Position numbers and translations under genes: made by a program. Shown here piece by piece: positions 43,376 to 52,056 of a stretch of DNA of 57,427 nucleotides. The notes beneath the pieces were generated by a model that was not told the DNA's origin, searched no databases, and was given only the letters and a program-made list of their open reading frames with translations. Position 1 is the stretch's first letter, and each line of letters begins with the position of its first letter. Source of the stretch: an uncultured Slackia sp. (GTDB lineage Bacteria; Actinomycetota; Coriobacteriia; Coriobacteriales; Eggerthellaceae); assembly GCA_934661005.1 (NCBI GenBank), contig CAKUIK010000009.1:1-57427 (forward strand), read 5' to 3'.

Positions 43376-43506
43376 GGCTATGGATTGCTGCGGTGAATTC
43401 CCCTACTGAATATATAATGGAACAGCTTAGCGACGGAAATGTGCTTGACGGCTCGCCCGCGATCTTCGCATTGGCTTGAGCCTCGCGTTTTTACCGTCGG
43501 TTTCGA

Positions 43507-43522
43507 TGTTTCACGTGAAACA
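43507..43522. promoter_or_regulatory. parS: parS centromere site 2
   Basis: TGTTTCACGTGAAACA, a perfect copy in the intergenic region 69 bp upstream of the parA start. Confidence 0.93.
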
Positions 43523-43590
43523 TCCTTCATCTTCGTTCTACATTGGCTATAAGCCTCGCATATACACGCAGTATCAATGAAGGAGGACGC

Positions 43591-44628
43591 GTGGGACTGT
43601 TTGACGGTTTGAAGAACCAGAATCGAAAGCCCAAAAACCAAGACGGTGGTACCGTCGAAAACGGACAGGTTGGCTACAATCCGGAAAATGCTCCGGTTAT
43701 TGAGCGCGACCCCAATGTTTCACGTGAAACATCGACCGCTTCATCCACGCAAGAAGACCTTCAAGCTGATGCGTATGCGAATGAGCCTGCGCCTTCCGAG
43801 GCGGTCTATACCGCAACGCCCCTTCGCTCGTATGCGGAAAAGAAACCCGTGAGGCACGTTGTGGGTACCACGAAAGTCATCGCGATTCTCAATCAGAAGG
43901 GCGGCGTCGGCAAATCGACGACGACCATCAACCTCGGTGCCGCGCTTGGTGCCATGGGAAAACAGGTGCTGCTTATCGACCTTGACCCGCAGGGCAATAC
44001 CTCGAGCGGCCTCGGCATTGAGAAGAACCTTCTGAATGAATGCATCTACGACGTGCTTATTAGCGACACGCAGTTGACTGATATCATCATCCCTGATGTG
44101 TGCGAGGGTCTTGACGTTGCTCCCGCAACGATCAACCTTGCGGGCGCCGAGGTCGAACTTGTTTCCGAAATGGCTCGCGAAGGCCGTCTGAAGGAAGCTA
44201 TCGGACATGTGCGCGGCAAATATGACTACGTGTTCATCGACTGTCCGCCGTCGCTCGGCTTGCTTACGGTGAATGCGCTCGTCGCTGCCGATAAGCTGCT
44301 CATCCCCATCCAATGCGAGTTCTACGCCTTAGAGGGCGTGACGAAACTCCTTGATTCGATGAAGCGCGTGAAGAGTCTTCTGAATCCTGGTTTGGAAATC
44401 TACGGCGTGTTGCTCACGATGTACGACGGCCGTACCACCCTTTCGAAGCAGGTTGCCGCCGAGGTGCGTAATTTCTTCGGCCGCACGGTTTTCGACACGG
44501 TGATTCCCCGTACGGTTAAAATTTCCGAAGCGCCGAGTTTCGGCCAACCGATCAATGAATACGACCCGACTGGTAAAGGCGCAGAGGCATATTGCGCCCT
44601 TGCAAGAGAGGTGAGCCAGCGTGGCTAA
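43591..44628 (+). CDS. parA: Chromosome partitioning ATPase ParA
   Basis: 345-aa ParA/Soj deviant-Walker ATPase. An N-terminal extension of about 90 residues precedes the core; the Walker A is NQKGGVGKSTTTINLGAAL. LIDLDPQGNTSSGLG and FIDCPPSLGLLTVNAL follow as A' and Walker B. The extension encodes SRETS through a parS site at 43716-43731. The GTG at 43591 has a GGAGG ribosome site; earlier in-frame starts lack one. It overlaps parB by 8 bp, so the two are coupled. Confidence 0.95.
   Translation: MGLFDGLKNQNRKPKNQDGGTVENGQVGYNPENAPVIERDPNVSRETSTASSTQEDLQADAYANEPAPSEAVYTATPLRSYAEKKPVRHVVGTTKVIAILNQKGGVGKSTTTINLGAALGAMGKQVLLIDLDPQGNTSSGLGIEKNLLNECIYDVLISDTQLTDIIIPDVCEGLDVAPATINLAGAEVELVSEMAREGRLKEAIGHVRGKYDYVFIDCPPSLGLLTVNALVAADKLLIPIQCEFYALEGVTKLLDSMKRVKSLLNPGLEIYGVLLTMYDGRTTLSKQVAAEVRNFFGRTVFDTVIPRTVKISEAPSFGQPINEYDPTGKGAEAYCALAREVSQRG
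43716..43731. promoter_or_regulatory. parS: parS centromere site 3
   Basis: TGTTTCACGTGAAACA, a perfect copy inside the 5' part of the parA coding sequence. Confidence 0.93.
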
Positions 44629-45967
44629 AAATAAGAAGGCCGGTCTCGGCCGTGGTTTGAATTCTCTGCTTGGTGGGTATGAAGCCCCCGCTGAGCCCGT
44701 GCGTGTAGCGCCCGAGCGTCAGGTTGAGCGCGCCGAGACCCAGGCTGCCCCGATCGTGGAATCGGCTCCCGCCGCGCCCGCCCCTGTAGTCGAGCGCGAA
44801 GTGATTCGTGAGGAAGACCTTGCGCCAGAGGATCGCGAGACGCTTGATGGCGAGAAGTATTCCGCGCCGAAGCAGTATGCCAAGCCGACCGCGGCAACCG
44901 AACCTTTGAGCACGCGCATCGCGGTGAAAGATGTCGTCGCGAAAAAGGAACTCATCGAAGAGCCCGACGGAGTGACCATCAAAAGCGTCACCGAGCGTCC
45001 TGCGACCCCGGCTGCGCGCTATATGGAAGAGACTAATCGTCCGAGCGCCATCGATTCGCGCCTCATTCAGCGTGAGATTGCGCCCGCTCCCCAGCCAAGC
45101 GCCCCTGTCTCGACCGCGTCCCAGCCTCAAGCCGATACCTCTTCCGCCCCGGAACCTTCCGCCGAAGCTGCTCCGCATAACCTTGACGAGGTTCCTATCG
45201 ATTTGGTTCACCCGAACCCGAACCAGCCTCGTATGCATTTCAATAAAGAAGAGCTCGATGAATTGGCTCTCTCGATTGAGAAAGATGGTTTGCTGCAGCC
45301 TATTTTGGTTCGCGAAGATGCCCAAGGCTACGAAATCATCGCCGGCGAGCGTCGCTGGCAAGCCTCCCAGCTTGCTGGCTTGAAGAAGGTGCCGGTTCGC
45401 ATTAAAGAAGCCGACGATATGAAGGTGCTCGAGCTCGCGCTTATTGAGAACCTTCAACGCAGCGATTTGAACCCCATTGAAGAGGCTTATGGGTACAAGC
45501 GCATGATGGAGCGCGGAAATCGTACGCAATCGGAAGTTGCGAGCGCTGTTTCGAAGGGACGCTCGACCATTGCGAATGCGCTGCGTTTGCTCGATCTTCC
45601 CGAAGATGCCCAGCAAATGCTGTATGAGGAAAAAATCACGGCGGGTCACGCGCGCGCGATTCTGGCTATTCCTTCCGACGAGGGCCGCGCGAAGCTTACC
45701 GAGAAGCTCGCGAAGGAAAAGCTGTCGGTTCGTGAAGCGGAATCGCTCGCCCGACTTATTGCCGGTCGCGAGAAGCAGAAGAACAATCCGGTGAAAAAGC
45801 CGCCGAAACCTCGCTTCTTCCGCCGCGCCGCGAAAGACCTTTCCGAGTCGTTCGAGACCAAGGTTCAGGTTCGCAGCGTGAATGGAAAGAATAAGATCGA
45901 AATCGAGTTCAAGGATGAAGAAGACTTGCACCGTCTTTACGACCTTATGAAGCGTTCCGCCGAATAA
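44621..45967 (+). CDS. parB: Chromosome partitioning protein ParB
   Basis: 448-aa CTPase/DNA clamp that loads at parS. The acidic, Pro/Ala-rich N-terminal region (about 1-185) is unusually long. The ParB/Srx domain starts at VPIDLVHPNPNQPRMHFN with the CTP-binding GERRWQASQLAG and ALIENLQRSDLNPIEEA. An HTH for parS follows (SEVASAVSKGRSTIANALRL) and a C-terminal dimer segment (NGKNKIEIEFKDEEDLHRLY). GTG at 44621 with GAGAGGTG. Coupled to parA; terminator at 45981. Confidence 0.95.
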   Translation: MAKNKKAGLGRGLNSLLGGYEAPAEPVRVAPERQVERAETQAAPIVESAPAAPAPVVEREVIREEDLAPEDRETLDGEKYSAPKQYAKPTAATEPLSTRIAVKDVVAKKELIEEPDGVTIKSVTERPATPAARYMEETNRPSAIDSRLIQREIAPAPQPSAPVSTASQPQADTSSAPEPSAEAAPHNLDEVPIDLVHPNPNQPRMHFNKEELDELALSIEKDGLLQPILVREDAQGYEIIAGERRWQASQLAGLKKVPVRIKEADDMKVLELALIENLQRSDLNPIEEAYGYKRMMERGNRTQSEVASAVSKGRSTIANALRLLDLPEDAQQMLYEEKITAGHARAILAIPSDEGRAKLTEKLAKEKLSVREAESLARLIAGREKQKNNPVKKPPKPRFFRRAAKDLSESFETKVQVRSVNGKNKIEIEFKDEEDLHRLYDLMKRSAE

Positions 45968-45980
45968 CGCATACAACCAA

Positions 45981-46013
45981 GGGCCTTCGTGATAATTCGA
46001 AGGCCCTTTCTTT
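45981..46013 (+). terminator. Terminator of parAB
   Basis: GGGCCTTCG/CGAAGGCCC stem with an 8-nt loop, then TTTCTTT, 14 bp past the parB stop. Confidence 0.88.
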
Positions 46014-46033
46014 CAACGAGGGGTTTATACGAC

Positions 46034-47068
46034 ATGGTAGATATCGAAAAAGGCATCAAGGCGTATTCGCGAGAAGGCCTGGCTTCATTTATGAAAAGCG
46101 CCGGCATGCCCGCGTTTCGCGCAAAGCAAATCGAGCAGTGGCTCTATCAAAAGGGCGCCACATCGTATGACGAGATGACGAACCTCTCGAAAGACATGCG
46201 CGCCAAGCTCGCGGAAGCGGCGCCTTTGTATTGCGCGGAAATCGATGACCGCCAAGTTTCGAAAGACGGTACGAGGAAATACATCGTGCGCTATGCCGAC
46301 GGCTGCACGGCCGAGATGGTTGCCATGCCATCGGGCGATCGTCTTACGGTGTGCGTTTCTTCCCAAGTTGGCTGCGCGATGGCATGCTCCTTCTGCGCAA
46401 CGGGCAAAGAGGGCTTCACGCGCAATCTGCTTCCCGGCGAAATCGTCGAGCAGGTTCTGCTTGCCCAAAACGACATGGGCACGCGTGTGAGCAATGTGGT
46501 CATCATGGGTCAAGGCGAGCCTTTCCTGAATTACGAGAACACGCTGGCGGCGCTTCGCTTCTTGAATGGAAAAGACGGGTTGAATATCGGCGCGCGCCAT
46601 ATAACGGTCTCGACGTGCGGCATCCTCGATGGCATTCAGGCGTTTGGCGTCGCGCCCGAACAGTTCATTCTGGCGATTTCCCTGCATTCCGCCATTCAGG
46701 AAACTCGCGACGCCCTTATGCCTCGCGTGAAGAATCAGCCGCTTTCGGCCTTGCACCGTGCGATTGAGGAATACCAATCCGACTGCGGCCGCCGCGTCTC
46801 GCTCGAGTATCTTCTTATTAAAGATTTCAACGATGACGACGATCATCTGCAGGCGCTTGTTGACTTTTGCGAGGGCATTTCCGCCCACGTGAACTTGCTG
46901 CCTCTCAATAATGTTCCCGGATCGGCATTCCAGCCCGCATCGAAACATCGCGTTGACGCGTTTATTCGAACGCTCGAGCGCGCGGGCGTCGAGGCGACGA
47001 TGCGCGACTCGCGCGGTGGAGATATTGCAGCGGCGTGCGGGCAGCTCAAGAATCAAAAGCGTCAGTAG
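46034..47068 (+). CDS. rlmN: 23S rRNA/tRNA adenine-C2 methyltransferase RlmN
   Basis: 344-aa radical SAM enzyme methylating A2503 of 23S rRNA and A37 of some tRNAs. The 4Fe-4S motif is CAMACSFCATGKEGFTRNL (CxxxCxxC). Also visible: VIMGQGEPFLNYEN, a conserved Cys in VSTCGILDGI, and near the C-terminus NLLPLNNVPGSAFQP. I chose ATG at 46034 (MVDIEKG) because earlier starts are in the parB terminator. Monocistronic with ddl 172 bp downstream. Confidence 0.95.
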   Translation: MVDIEKGIKAYSREGLASFMKSAGMPAFRAKQIEQWLYQKGATSYDEMTNLSKDMRAKLAEAAPLYCAEIDDRQVSKDGTRKYIVRYADGCTAEMVAMPSGDRLTVCVSSQVGCAMACSFCATGKEGFTRNLLPGEIVEQVLLAQNDMGTRVSNVVIMGQGEPFLNYENTLAALRFLNGKDGLNIGARHITVSTCGILDGIQAFGVAPEQFILAISLHSAIQETRDALMPRVKNQPLSALHRAIEEYQSDCGRRVSLEYLLIKDFNDDDDHLQALVDFCEGISAHVNLLPLNNVPGSAFQPASKHRVDAFIRTLERAGVEATMRDSRGGDIAAACGQLKNQKRQ

Positions 47069-47240
47069 CCGACGCAATCCAAGAGCGCCGATAGTTGCGA
47101 TGCATGATCCGGCGTATGTTGTGTAGGCAGAAAATATGCCCCATGCGGACGCGCCTTATGCGCTTAGGTTATATTGGGCGAAGGCAATTTAAGAGGGCGC
47201 AAGCCCATCGCGAAAAGCTGCGACAAGAGTGAGGAATGAA

Positions 47241-48194
47241 ATGGCGTATTCAGGCAACCCGAAGGATTATTCCGTCGCCGTGGTGTATGGCGGCACGAGC
47301 GGCGAGCGTGAGGTGTCTTTGAATTCTGGCGCTGCGTGCGCCGATGCGTTGAAAGAGGCAGGTTTCGCCGTCGACCTCGTCGACCCTTCGGTGAAAGAAG
47401 ATTTGAAGAAGCTCATCGACGGCAACTATGACATCGCATTCTTGGCCTTGCATGGCAAGGGCGGCGAAGACGGAACAATTCAAGGCTTCCTCGAGACCGT
47501 TGGCATTCCTTATACGGGCTCCGGCATTCTCGCGAGCGCGCAGGCCGTGAACAAAGGCAAGGCGAAAGAGCTGTATGCCGCAGCCGGTTTGAACGTTGCC
47601 GCTTCTGCCGTTATTGGCAAGGGCGATGAACTCGATGACGAAGACCTCAAGGAAATCTCCGCCGAGATTGGCATTCCCTGCGTGGTGAAGCCCACGACCG
47701 AGGGAAGCTCCCTGGGCATGACGATTGTTCACGAGTTCGATGAGCTGCGCGGTGCAATCGACTTGGCGTTGAGCGTCGACGAAGAAGCCATGCTTGAAGC
47801 GTTCATCGAAGGCACCGAGCTTACTGTGGGCGTTATTGGTAACGACGACCCTCGCGCGCTGCCCGTTATTCAAATCGTCCCGACGGAAGATGAGTTCTAT
47901 AACTTCCACGCGAAGTATGCGCAGGGTGGCAGCAAGCACTTGTGCCCCGCTCCGCTTTCCGCGGAGGCAACCGAGGCCGTGCAGGAACTCGCCGTTGCCG
48001 CTCATTCCGTGTTGGGCTGCCGCGGCATTTCCCGCAGCGACGTGATGATGGATGCCGACGGCGTATGCTGGCTTTTGGAGACGAACACTCTGCCGGGCAT
48101 GACGGGAACCTCGCTTGTTCCCGATGCTGCCAAGGTTGCGGGAATGAGCTTCCCTGAGCTGTGCGAAAAGATCGTCGTGCTCGGTTTGGAATAG
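47241..48194 (+). CDS. ddl: D-alanine-D-alanine ligase
   Basis: 317-aa ATP-grasp enzyme joining two D-Ala for peptidoglycan precursors. Motifs in order: YGGTSGEREVSLNSG near the start, FLALHGKGGEDGTIQGFLE, CVVKPTTEGSSLGMTIV (ATP binding), EGTELTVGVIGND, and WLLETNTLPGMTGTSL (Mg site). The length is normal. ATG at 47241 with GAGGA; GTG four codons earlier is possible. A Tyr/Phe selectivity residue cannot be assigned by eye. A strong terminator follows at 48219. Confidence 0.94.
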   Translation: MAYSGNPKDYSVAVVYGGTSGEREVSLNSGAACADALKEAGFAVDLVDPSVKEDLKKLIDGNYDIAFLALHGKGGEDGTIQGFLETVGIPYTGSGILASAQAVNKGKAKELYAAAGLNVAASAVIGKGDELDDEDLKEISAEIGIPCVVKPTTEGSSLGMTIVHEFDELRGAIDLALSVDEEAMLEAFIEGTELTVGVIGNDDPRALPVIQIVPTEDEFYNFHAKYAQGGSKHLCPAPLSAEATEAVQELAVAAHSVLGCRGISRSDVMMDADGVCWLLETNTLPGMTGTSLVPDAAKVAGMSFPELCEKIVVLGLE

Positions 48195-48218
48195 TCAAAA
48201 TCGCTCAAATCAAATGAA

Positions 48219-48257
48219 ACGAGCCCTGCGGTGGGGTTTTTCCTCCGCAGGGCTCGT
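48219..48257. terminator. Convergent terminator between ddl and a leftward gene
   Basis: ACGAGCCCTGCGG/CCGCAGGGCTCGT, 13-bp stem with a 13-nt loop. It lies 25 bp past the ddl stop and 37 bp past the stop of the opposing gene. Confidence 0.7.
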
Positions 48258-48293
48258 TAGTCTGGTGAGCCTTTGAAAATGTCTTAGAACGGC

Positions 48294-48953
48294 TTAGAAA
48301 AGGCCGAATTTACGGAGCGCCCATACCACGAGCGTGACGAGGGCCAGAATAAATGCCCAACTAATGACGTAGCATCCCACTTTTTTCGACCGCGCGGCAT
48401 CGAGCATCGAATCGTGCATGCTGCGGTGGTCTTTCAAAATTGCGGTGCGTCCCGAATCACGCGGAATCTTCACCTTGGAAGAAGGCTTCCAGGCTGAAGG
48501 GTTGGCGAGCACGGAAACGATGCTGTCGTTGTTGAGTTTCGGGTCGGGGCGAGAACCATCGCCTGCAGCTTTCGCAAAGGCTTTCAGGAATGTATTGAAT
48601 TCGTCGGCGTAGCGCGGCGCGAAAGCGATAAGCGCGACTTGACCCCAATACGCGCCCGGGTCGGGCTCTTCGCTGTAGGCGGTAAAGCTCAACACGTAAT
48701 GCAGCTCCCAGCCTTTCGCCGCCATGACGGCCGCGTTGTATGAATCGTGGTTGTTCAGAAAGCCGACCAGTTGCCCGTAAGGGTTTTTGAGCCACGCGAT
48801 TTGCCGCTTCGAATCGTCGAGCACGAATTCGATGGTGCCAATGTCGCCCACTGCATTATCGGGGCCCGCGAGCGCGGCTCCAATTTTCTTATCTACGGTG
48901 GAAAAGCGAGCATACTCGCCAAAATATATATCGCCGGGCTTATGAGAGGTCAT
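48294..48953 (-). CDS. Hypothetical single-pass membrane protein
   Basis: 219 aa; I do not recognise a family. Residues 1 to about 180 form a soluble domain rich in aromatics (YGQLVGFLNNHDSYNAAVMA, WELHYVLSFTAYSEEPDPG). The last 35 residues are a transmembrane helix with a short end (VGCYVISWAFILALVTLVVW), so it is probably tail-anchored, with the domain in the cytoplasm. The start ATG at 48953 has AAAGGA upstream; the longer frame has no ribosome site. It is divergent from the helicase gene and convergent with ddl. Function unknown. Confidence 0.65.
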   Translation of the reverse strand: MTSHKPGDIYFGEYARFSTVDKKIGAALAGPDNAVGDIGTIEFVLDDSKRQIAWLKNPYGQLVGFLNNHDSYNAAVMAAKGWELHYVLSFTAYSEEPDPGAYWGQVALIAFAPRYADEFNTFLKAFAKAAGDGSRPDPKLNNDSIVSVLANPSAWKPSSKVKIPRDSGRTAILKDHRSMHDSMLDAARSKKVGCYVISWAFILALVTLVVWALRKFGLF

Positions 48954-48995
48954 GCGGCGTCCTTTCGTGGTAGGCTGCAAAACGCATATGGATGA

Positions 48996-51900
48996 ATGAA
49001 TCGAATCGGAAGTGCACGAATGCAAATAGACGATCAACACACGAGTGTATACGACTTTGTGACCGATGGCACGCCCGCCGATGTGGTGGCGCGTTATGCC
49101 GCGCTAAAAACGCAAGCTTTGCACGCCGATTACGGGGACCTCGACCGCAATATCGTGGTTATCGACACTGAAACCACGGGCGTTTCCGAGCGAAAAGACG
49201 AACTCACGCAAATCGCAGCCGCCCGCCTCGAACGCGGCGAAATCACCGAATGGTTCGTGACGTTCGTGAATCCCGGCAAACCAATTCCCGATGAGATTTC
49301 GCACCTCACCAATATCTTCGACACCGACGTCGCCGATGCGCCTTCGCCCGTCGAGGCGTGCGAGCAGCTCGCGCAATTCGTGGGCGACGCCACGCTCGTC
49401 GCGCATAATGCCGCATTCGACCGCCATTTTGTGACGAAAAACGCGGGCGGCGCGTGTTTGAAGGAAAACCTCTGGATTGATTCGCTCGATTTGGCGCGCA
49501 TCGCGCTTCCGCGACTGAAATCGCATCGCCTTATCGATTTGGTGCATGCGTTCGATGCTCCTATCTCGACCCATCGCGCCGATGCCGATGTTGAAGCGCT
49601 GTGCGCCGTGTATCGCATTCTTTTGGCAGCTGTGAACGACATGCCGAACGATTTGGTGGAATTCATTTCCAGGCTCACACCCCTTGAAGAATGGTCGACG
49701 GGCGCGGTGTTCTCGCTTATCGCGGCACAGCAGCGCGATCAGGCCCGATCGGCGGCGGGCGCGAAGACCGAAACCTTCCCGTTTTCGCTTTCGGCTATGC
49801 GCCGAGGCCGTTTTTCTCAATCAAATCAGGCAAATCAGACGAAACCGCCTTCCGAAAACCCTGCGCCTGGTGCTCTTTCCGAAGATTTGCCTATGGAATT
49901 TCCCGCAACCGAGGAAATCGAGGCGGCGTTTTCTCCCGATGGCCTGGTTGGCAGCCTGTACGAAGATTTCGAACCGCGCGACGAGCAGGTCGTTATGGCC
50001 AAAGAGGTGCTCAAGGCGTTTTCGACGAGCACGAATTTGGTGGTTGAAGCGGGCACGGGCGTCGGCAAATCGATGGCATACCTTCTGCCTTCAGCCCTTG
50101 GTGCCCTTCGCAGCGGGTCGCGCATCGGCGTGGCTACGAAAACCAATGCACTGCTTGACCAAATCGTTTATAAGGAATTGCCGCTGCTGAAAGATACGCT
50201 TGCCAAGGCTGGCGCAGGCGACCTTTCGTACGTGGCCCTGAAAGGCTTCTCGCACTACCCGTGCATGCGGAAGGTGTCGCATATCGTAAGCGACGGCGCG
50301 CGCACGGTGAATGTGACGGGCAAAGACGTAAGCCAGGCGCCCTCGATTGCCGCACTGCTTTCCTATATCGAACAAACCGAATACGACGACATGGATGGCC
50401 TGAAACTCGATTACCGTGTGCTTCCCCGCTACGCCATTACCACCACGTCGCGCGAGTGTTTGAAGCGCAAATGCCCCTTCTTTGGTCCACAATGCTTCGT
50501 GCATGGCCTGCGCAAGCGCGCCGAATCGGCGAACGTGCTCGTGACGAACCACTCGTTGTTCTTCTGCGACCTTGCGGCCGAAGGCTTCTTGCTGCCTCCG
50601 ACGCGCTATTGGGTAGTCGATGAGGCGCATGGCGCCGAAGCCGAAGCTCGCCGTGCGCTCGCCGTGAAGCTCGATGCCGCCGAAATCGTGCGCCTTGCGA
50701 ACCGCCTGGCCGCGACCGATGCAAAACGCAACCCCTTCGTGCGTCTTGAGCGCCGCGCTCCTGTGAATGAAGCGTCGATGCCCGAGGCAAGCTCGCTGTT
50801 CTATGGCCTCACTAAAAAGGCAGCCAAGGTCGGACGCATGTTCTCGGCCGACGCCATCGCCTTCTCTCATCATATGAAAGACCTGGTGGCGTGCGATACG
50901 AACCGCCAGAATCGCAACTACGAGAATATCGAGCTGTGGATCAACGACGAGGTGCGTGCGAGCCAGCAGTTTGCGGGCCTGCGCGAATACGGCAAGAAAT
51001 TCCAAGAGTCGGCCGAAAAGCTCGTCGCGGCGGCCAGCGAGCTCGTCGCATTCCTCGAGGGCGTCGATGGCGTGGCCGACGTGCAGCGCGATGTCGCCAC
51101 AGTGGTTATCGACGCGAAGGGCATGCTGCAGGCGTGCGACCTTATTCTGAATAAGGTCGACCAGAATTACGTGTACGCGGCGAAGCTCTCGCGTAAACCC
51201 GAGCGCGTGGCCGAATGCCTTGAGGCCCTCATTGTGAATATCGGCGCCACGCTCGACGAGACGCTCTATGAGAAAACGCATTCCGTGGTCTACGCGAGCG
51301 CAACTATCGCTGTCGGCGACGATTTCAAGAACTTCCTGAGTGCTATGGGTCTTGGTGAAACCGAGGAATCGCAGGCGAACACATGCATGCTGGGCTCGAG
51401 CTACGACTTCGACGAAAACATGCAGGTGCTTGTGCTTACCGATATTCCCGAGCCCAACCAGCCTGGCTACCTTGAAACCCTCGAGGATTTCCTTACCCAA
51501 GCACATCTCGCCCAAAATGGAAGCATGCTCACGCTGTTCACGAATCGCCGCGAGATGGAAGAGTGTTTCGGCGCCGTCGACCCTTCGCTGAAAGAGGCGG
51601 GCCTGCGCCTCGTGTGCCAAAAATGGGGCGTTTCCACGAAGGGCTTGCGAGACGACTTCCTGAAAGACGAGCATTTGTCGCTGTTTGCCTTGAAGAGCTT
51701 CTGGGAGGGTTTCGATGCCCCCGGCGCCACGCTGAAAGGCGTGGTTATTCCAAAGCTGCCGTTCGCCAAACCGACCGACCCGCTGTCGTGCGAGCGCGCC
51801 GTGCGCGATTCAAGCGCGTGGTCGCACTATACCCTGCCCCAGGCGGTTATCGAGGTGAAGCAGGCGGCTGGACGCCTTATTCGCTCGCAAACCGATTCCG

Positions 51901-52052
51901 GCACCCTTGTGCTGGCCGATAAGCGTTTGGTTACGAAGGGCTACGGAAAGGTGTTCTTGCGCTCTCTTCCGTCGAAAAACATCGTGAAATGCACGCGCGC
52001 CGAGGCTATCGAGGCGCTGCGCCGAGGCGTTGTGGGCTCTGCGATACAATAG
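48996..52052 (+). CDS. DnaQ-type exonuclease fused to DinG-family helicase
   Basis: 1018 aa. The N-terminal DEDD exonuclease (about 45-215) has VVIDTETTGVSE, then LVAHNAAFDRHF and HRADADVEALCAVY. The DinG/XPD-type helicase follows: Walker A VEAGTGVGKSMAYLLP, four Cys consistent with an iron-sulfur cluster (YPCMRK, SRECLKRKCPFFGPQCF), DEAH box WVVDEAHGAEAE, and motifs V/VI GFDAPGATLKGV and KQAAGRLIRSQTD. Exonuclease-DinG fusions are known in Gram-positives; they act in DNA repair and R-loop or damage processing. ATG at 48996 is used; ATG at 49020 with GGAA is an alternative. The next gene starts four bases past the stop. Confidence 0.92.
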   Translation: MNRIGSARMQIDDQHTSVYDFVTDGTPADVVARYAALKTQALHADYGDLDRNIVVIDTETTGVSERKDELTQIAAARLERGEITEWFVTFVNPGKPIPDEISHLTNIFDTDVADAPSPVEACEQLAQFVGDATLVAHNAAFDRHFVTKNAGGACLKENLWIDSLDLARIALPRLKSHRLIDLVHAFDAPISTHRADADVEALCAVYRILLAAVNDMPNDLVEFISRLTPLEEWSTGAVFSLIAAQQRDQARSAAGAKTETFPFSLSAMRRGRFSQSNQANQTKPPSENPAPGALSEDLPMEFPATEEIEAAFSPDGLVGSLYEDFEPRDEQVVMAKEVLKAFSTSTNLVVEAGTGVGKSMAYLLPSALGALRSGSRIGVATKTNALLDQIVYKELPLLKDTLAKAGAGDLSYVALKGFSHYPCMRKVSHIVSDGARTVNVTGKDVSQAPSIAALLSYIEQTEYDDMDGLKLDYRVLPRYAITTTSRECLKRKCPFFGPQCFVHGLRKRAESANVLVTNHSLFFCDLAAEGFLLPPTRYWVVDEAHGAEAEARRALAVKLDAAEIVRLANRLAATDAKRNPFVRLERRAPVNEASMPEASSLFYGLTKKAAKVGRMFSADAIAFSHHMKDLVACDTNRQNRNYENIELWINDEVRASQQFAGLREYGKKFQESAEKLVAAASELVAFLEGVDGVADVQRDVATVVIDAKGMLQACDLILNKVDQNYVYAAKLSRKPERVAECLEALIVNIGATLDETLYEKTHSVVYASATIAVGDDFKNFLSAMGLGETEESQANTCMLGSSYDFDENMQVLVLTDIPEPNQPGYLETLEDFLTQAHLAQNGSMLTLFTNRREMEECFGAVDPSLKEAGLRLVCQKWGVSTKGLRDDFLKDEHLSLFALKSFWEGFDAPGATLKGVVIPKLPFAKPTDPLSCERAVRDSSAWSHYTLPQAVIEVKQAAGRLIRSQTDSGTLVLADKRLVTKGYGKVFLRSLPSKNIVKCTRAEAIEALRRGVVGSAIQ

Positions 52053-52056
52053 CGGC

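Larger units (their letters stand above)
43210..43590. other. Intergenic region between rsmG and parA
   Basis: 381 bp, no gene. It contains a hairpin GAAGCGT/ACGCTTC (about 43293-43311), a 13-bp inverted repeat at 43341-43375, and a perfect parS at 43507-43522. A TATATAAT stretch near 43410 could be part of the parA promoter. Open frames here lack ribosome sites. Confidence 0.55.
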
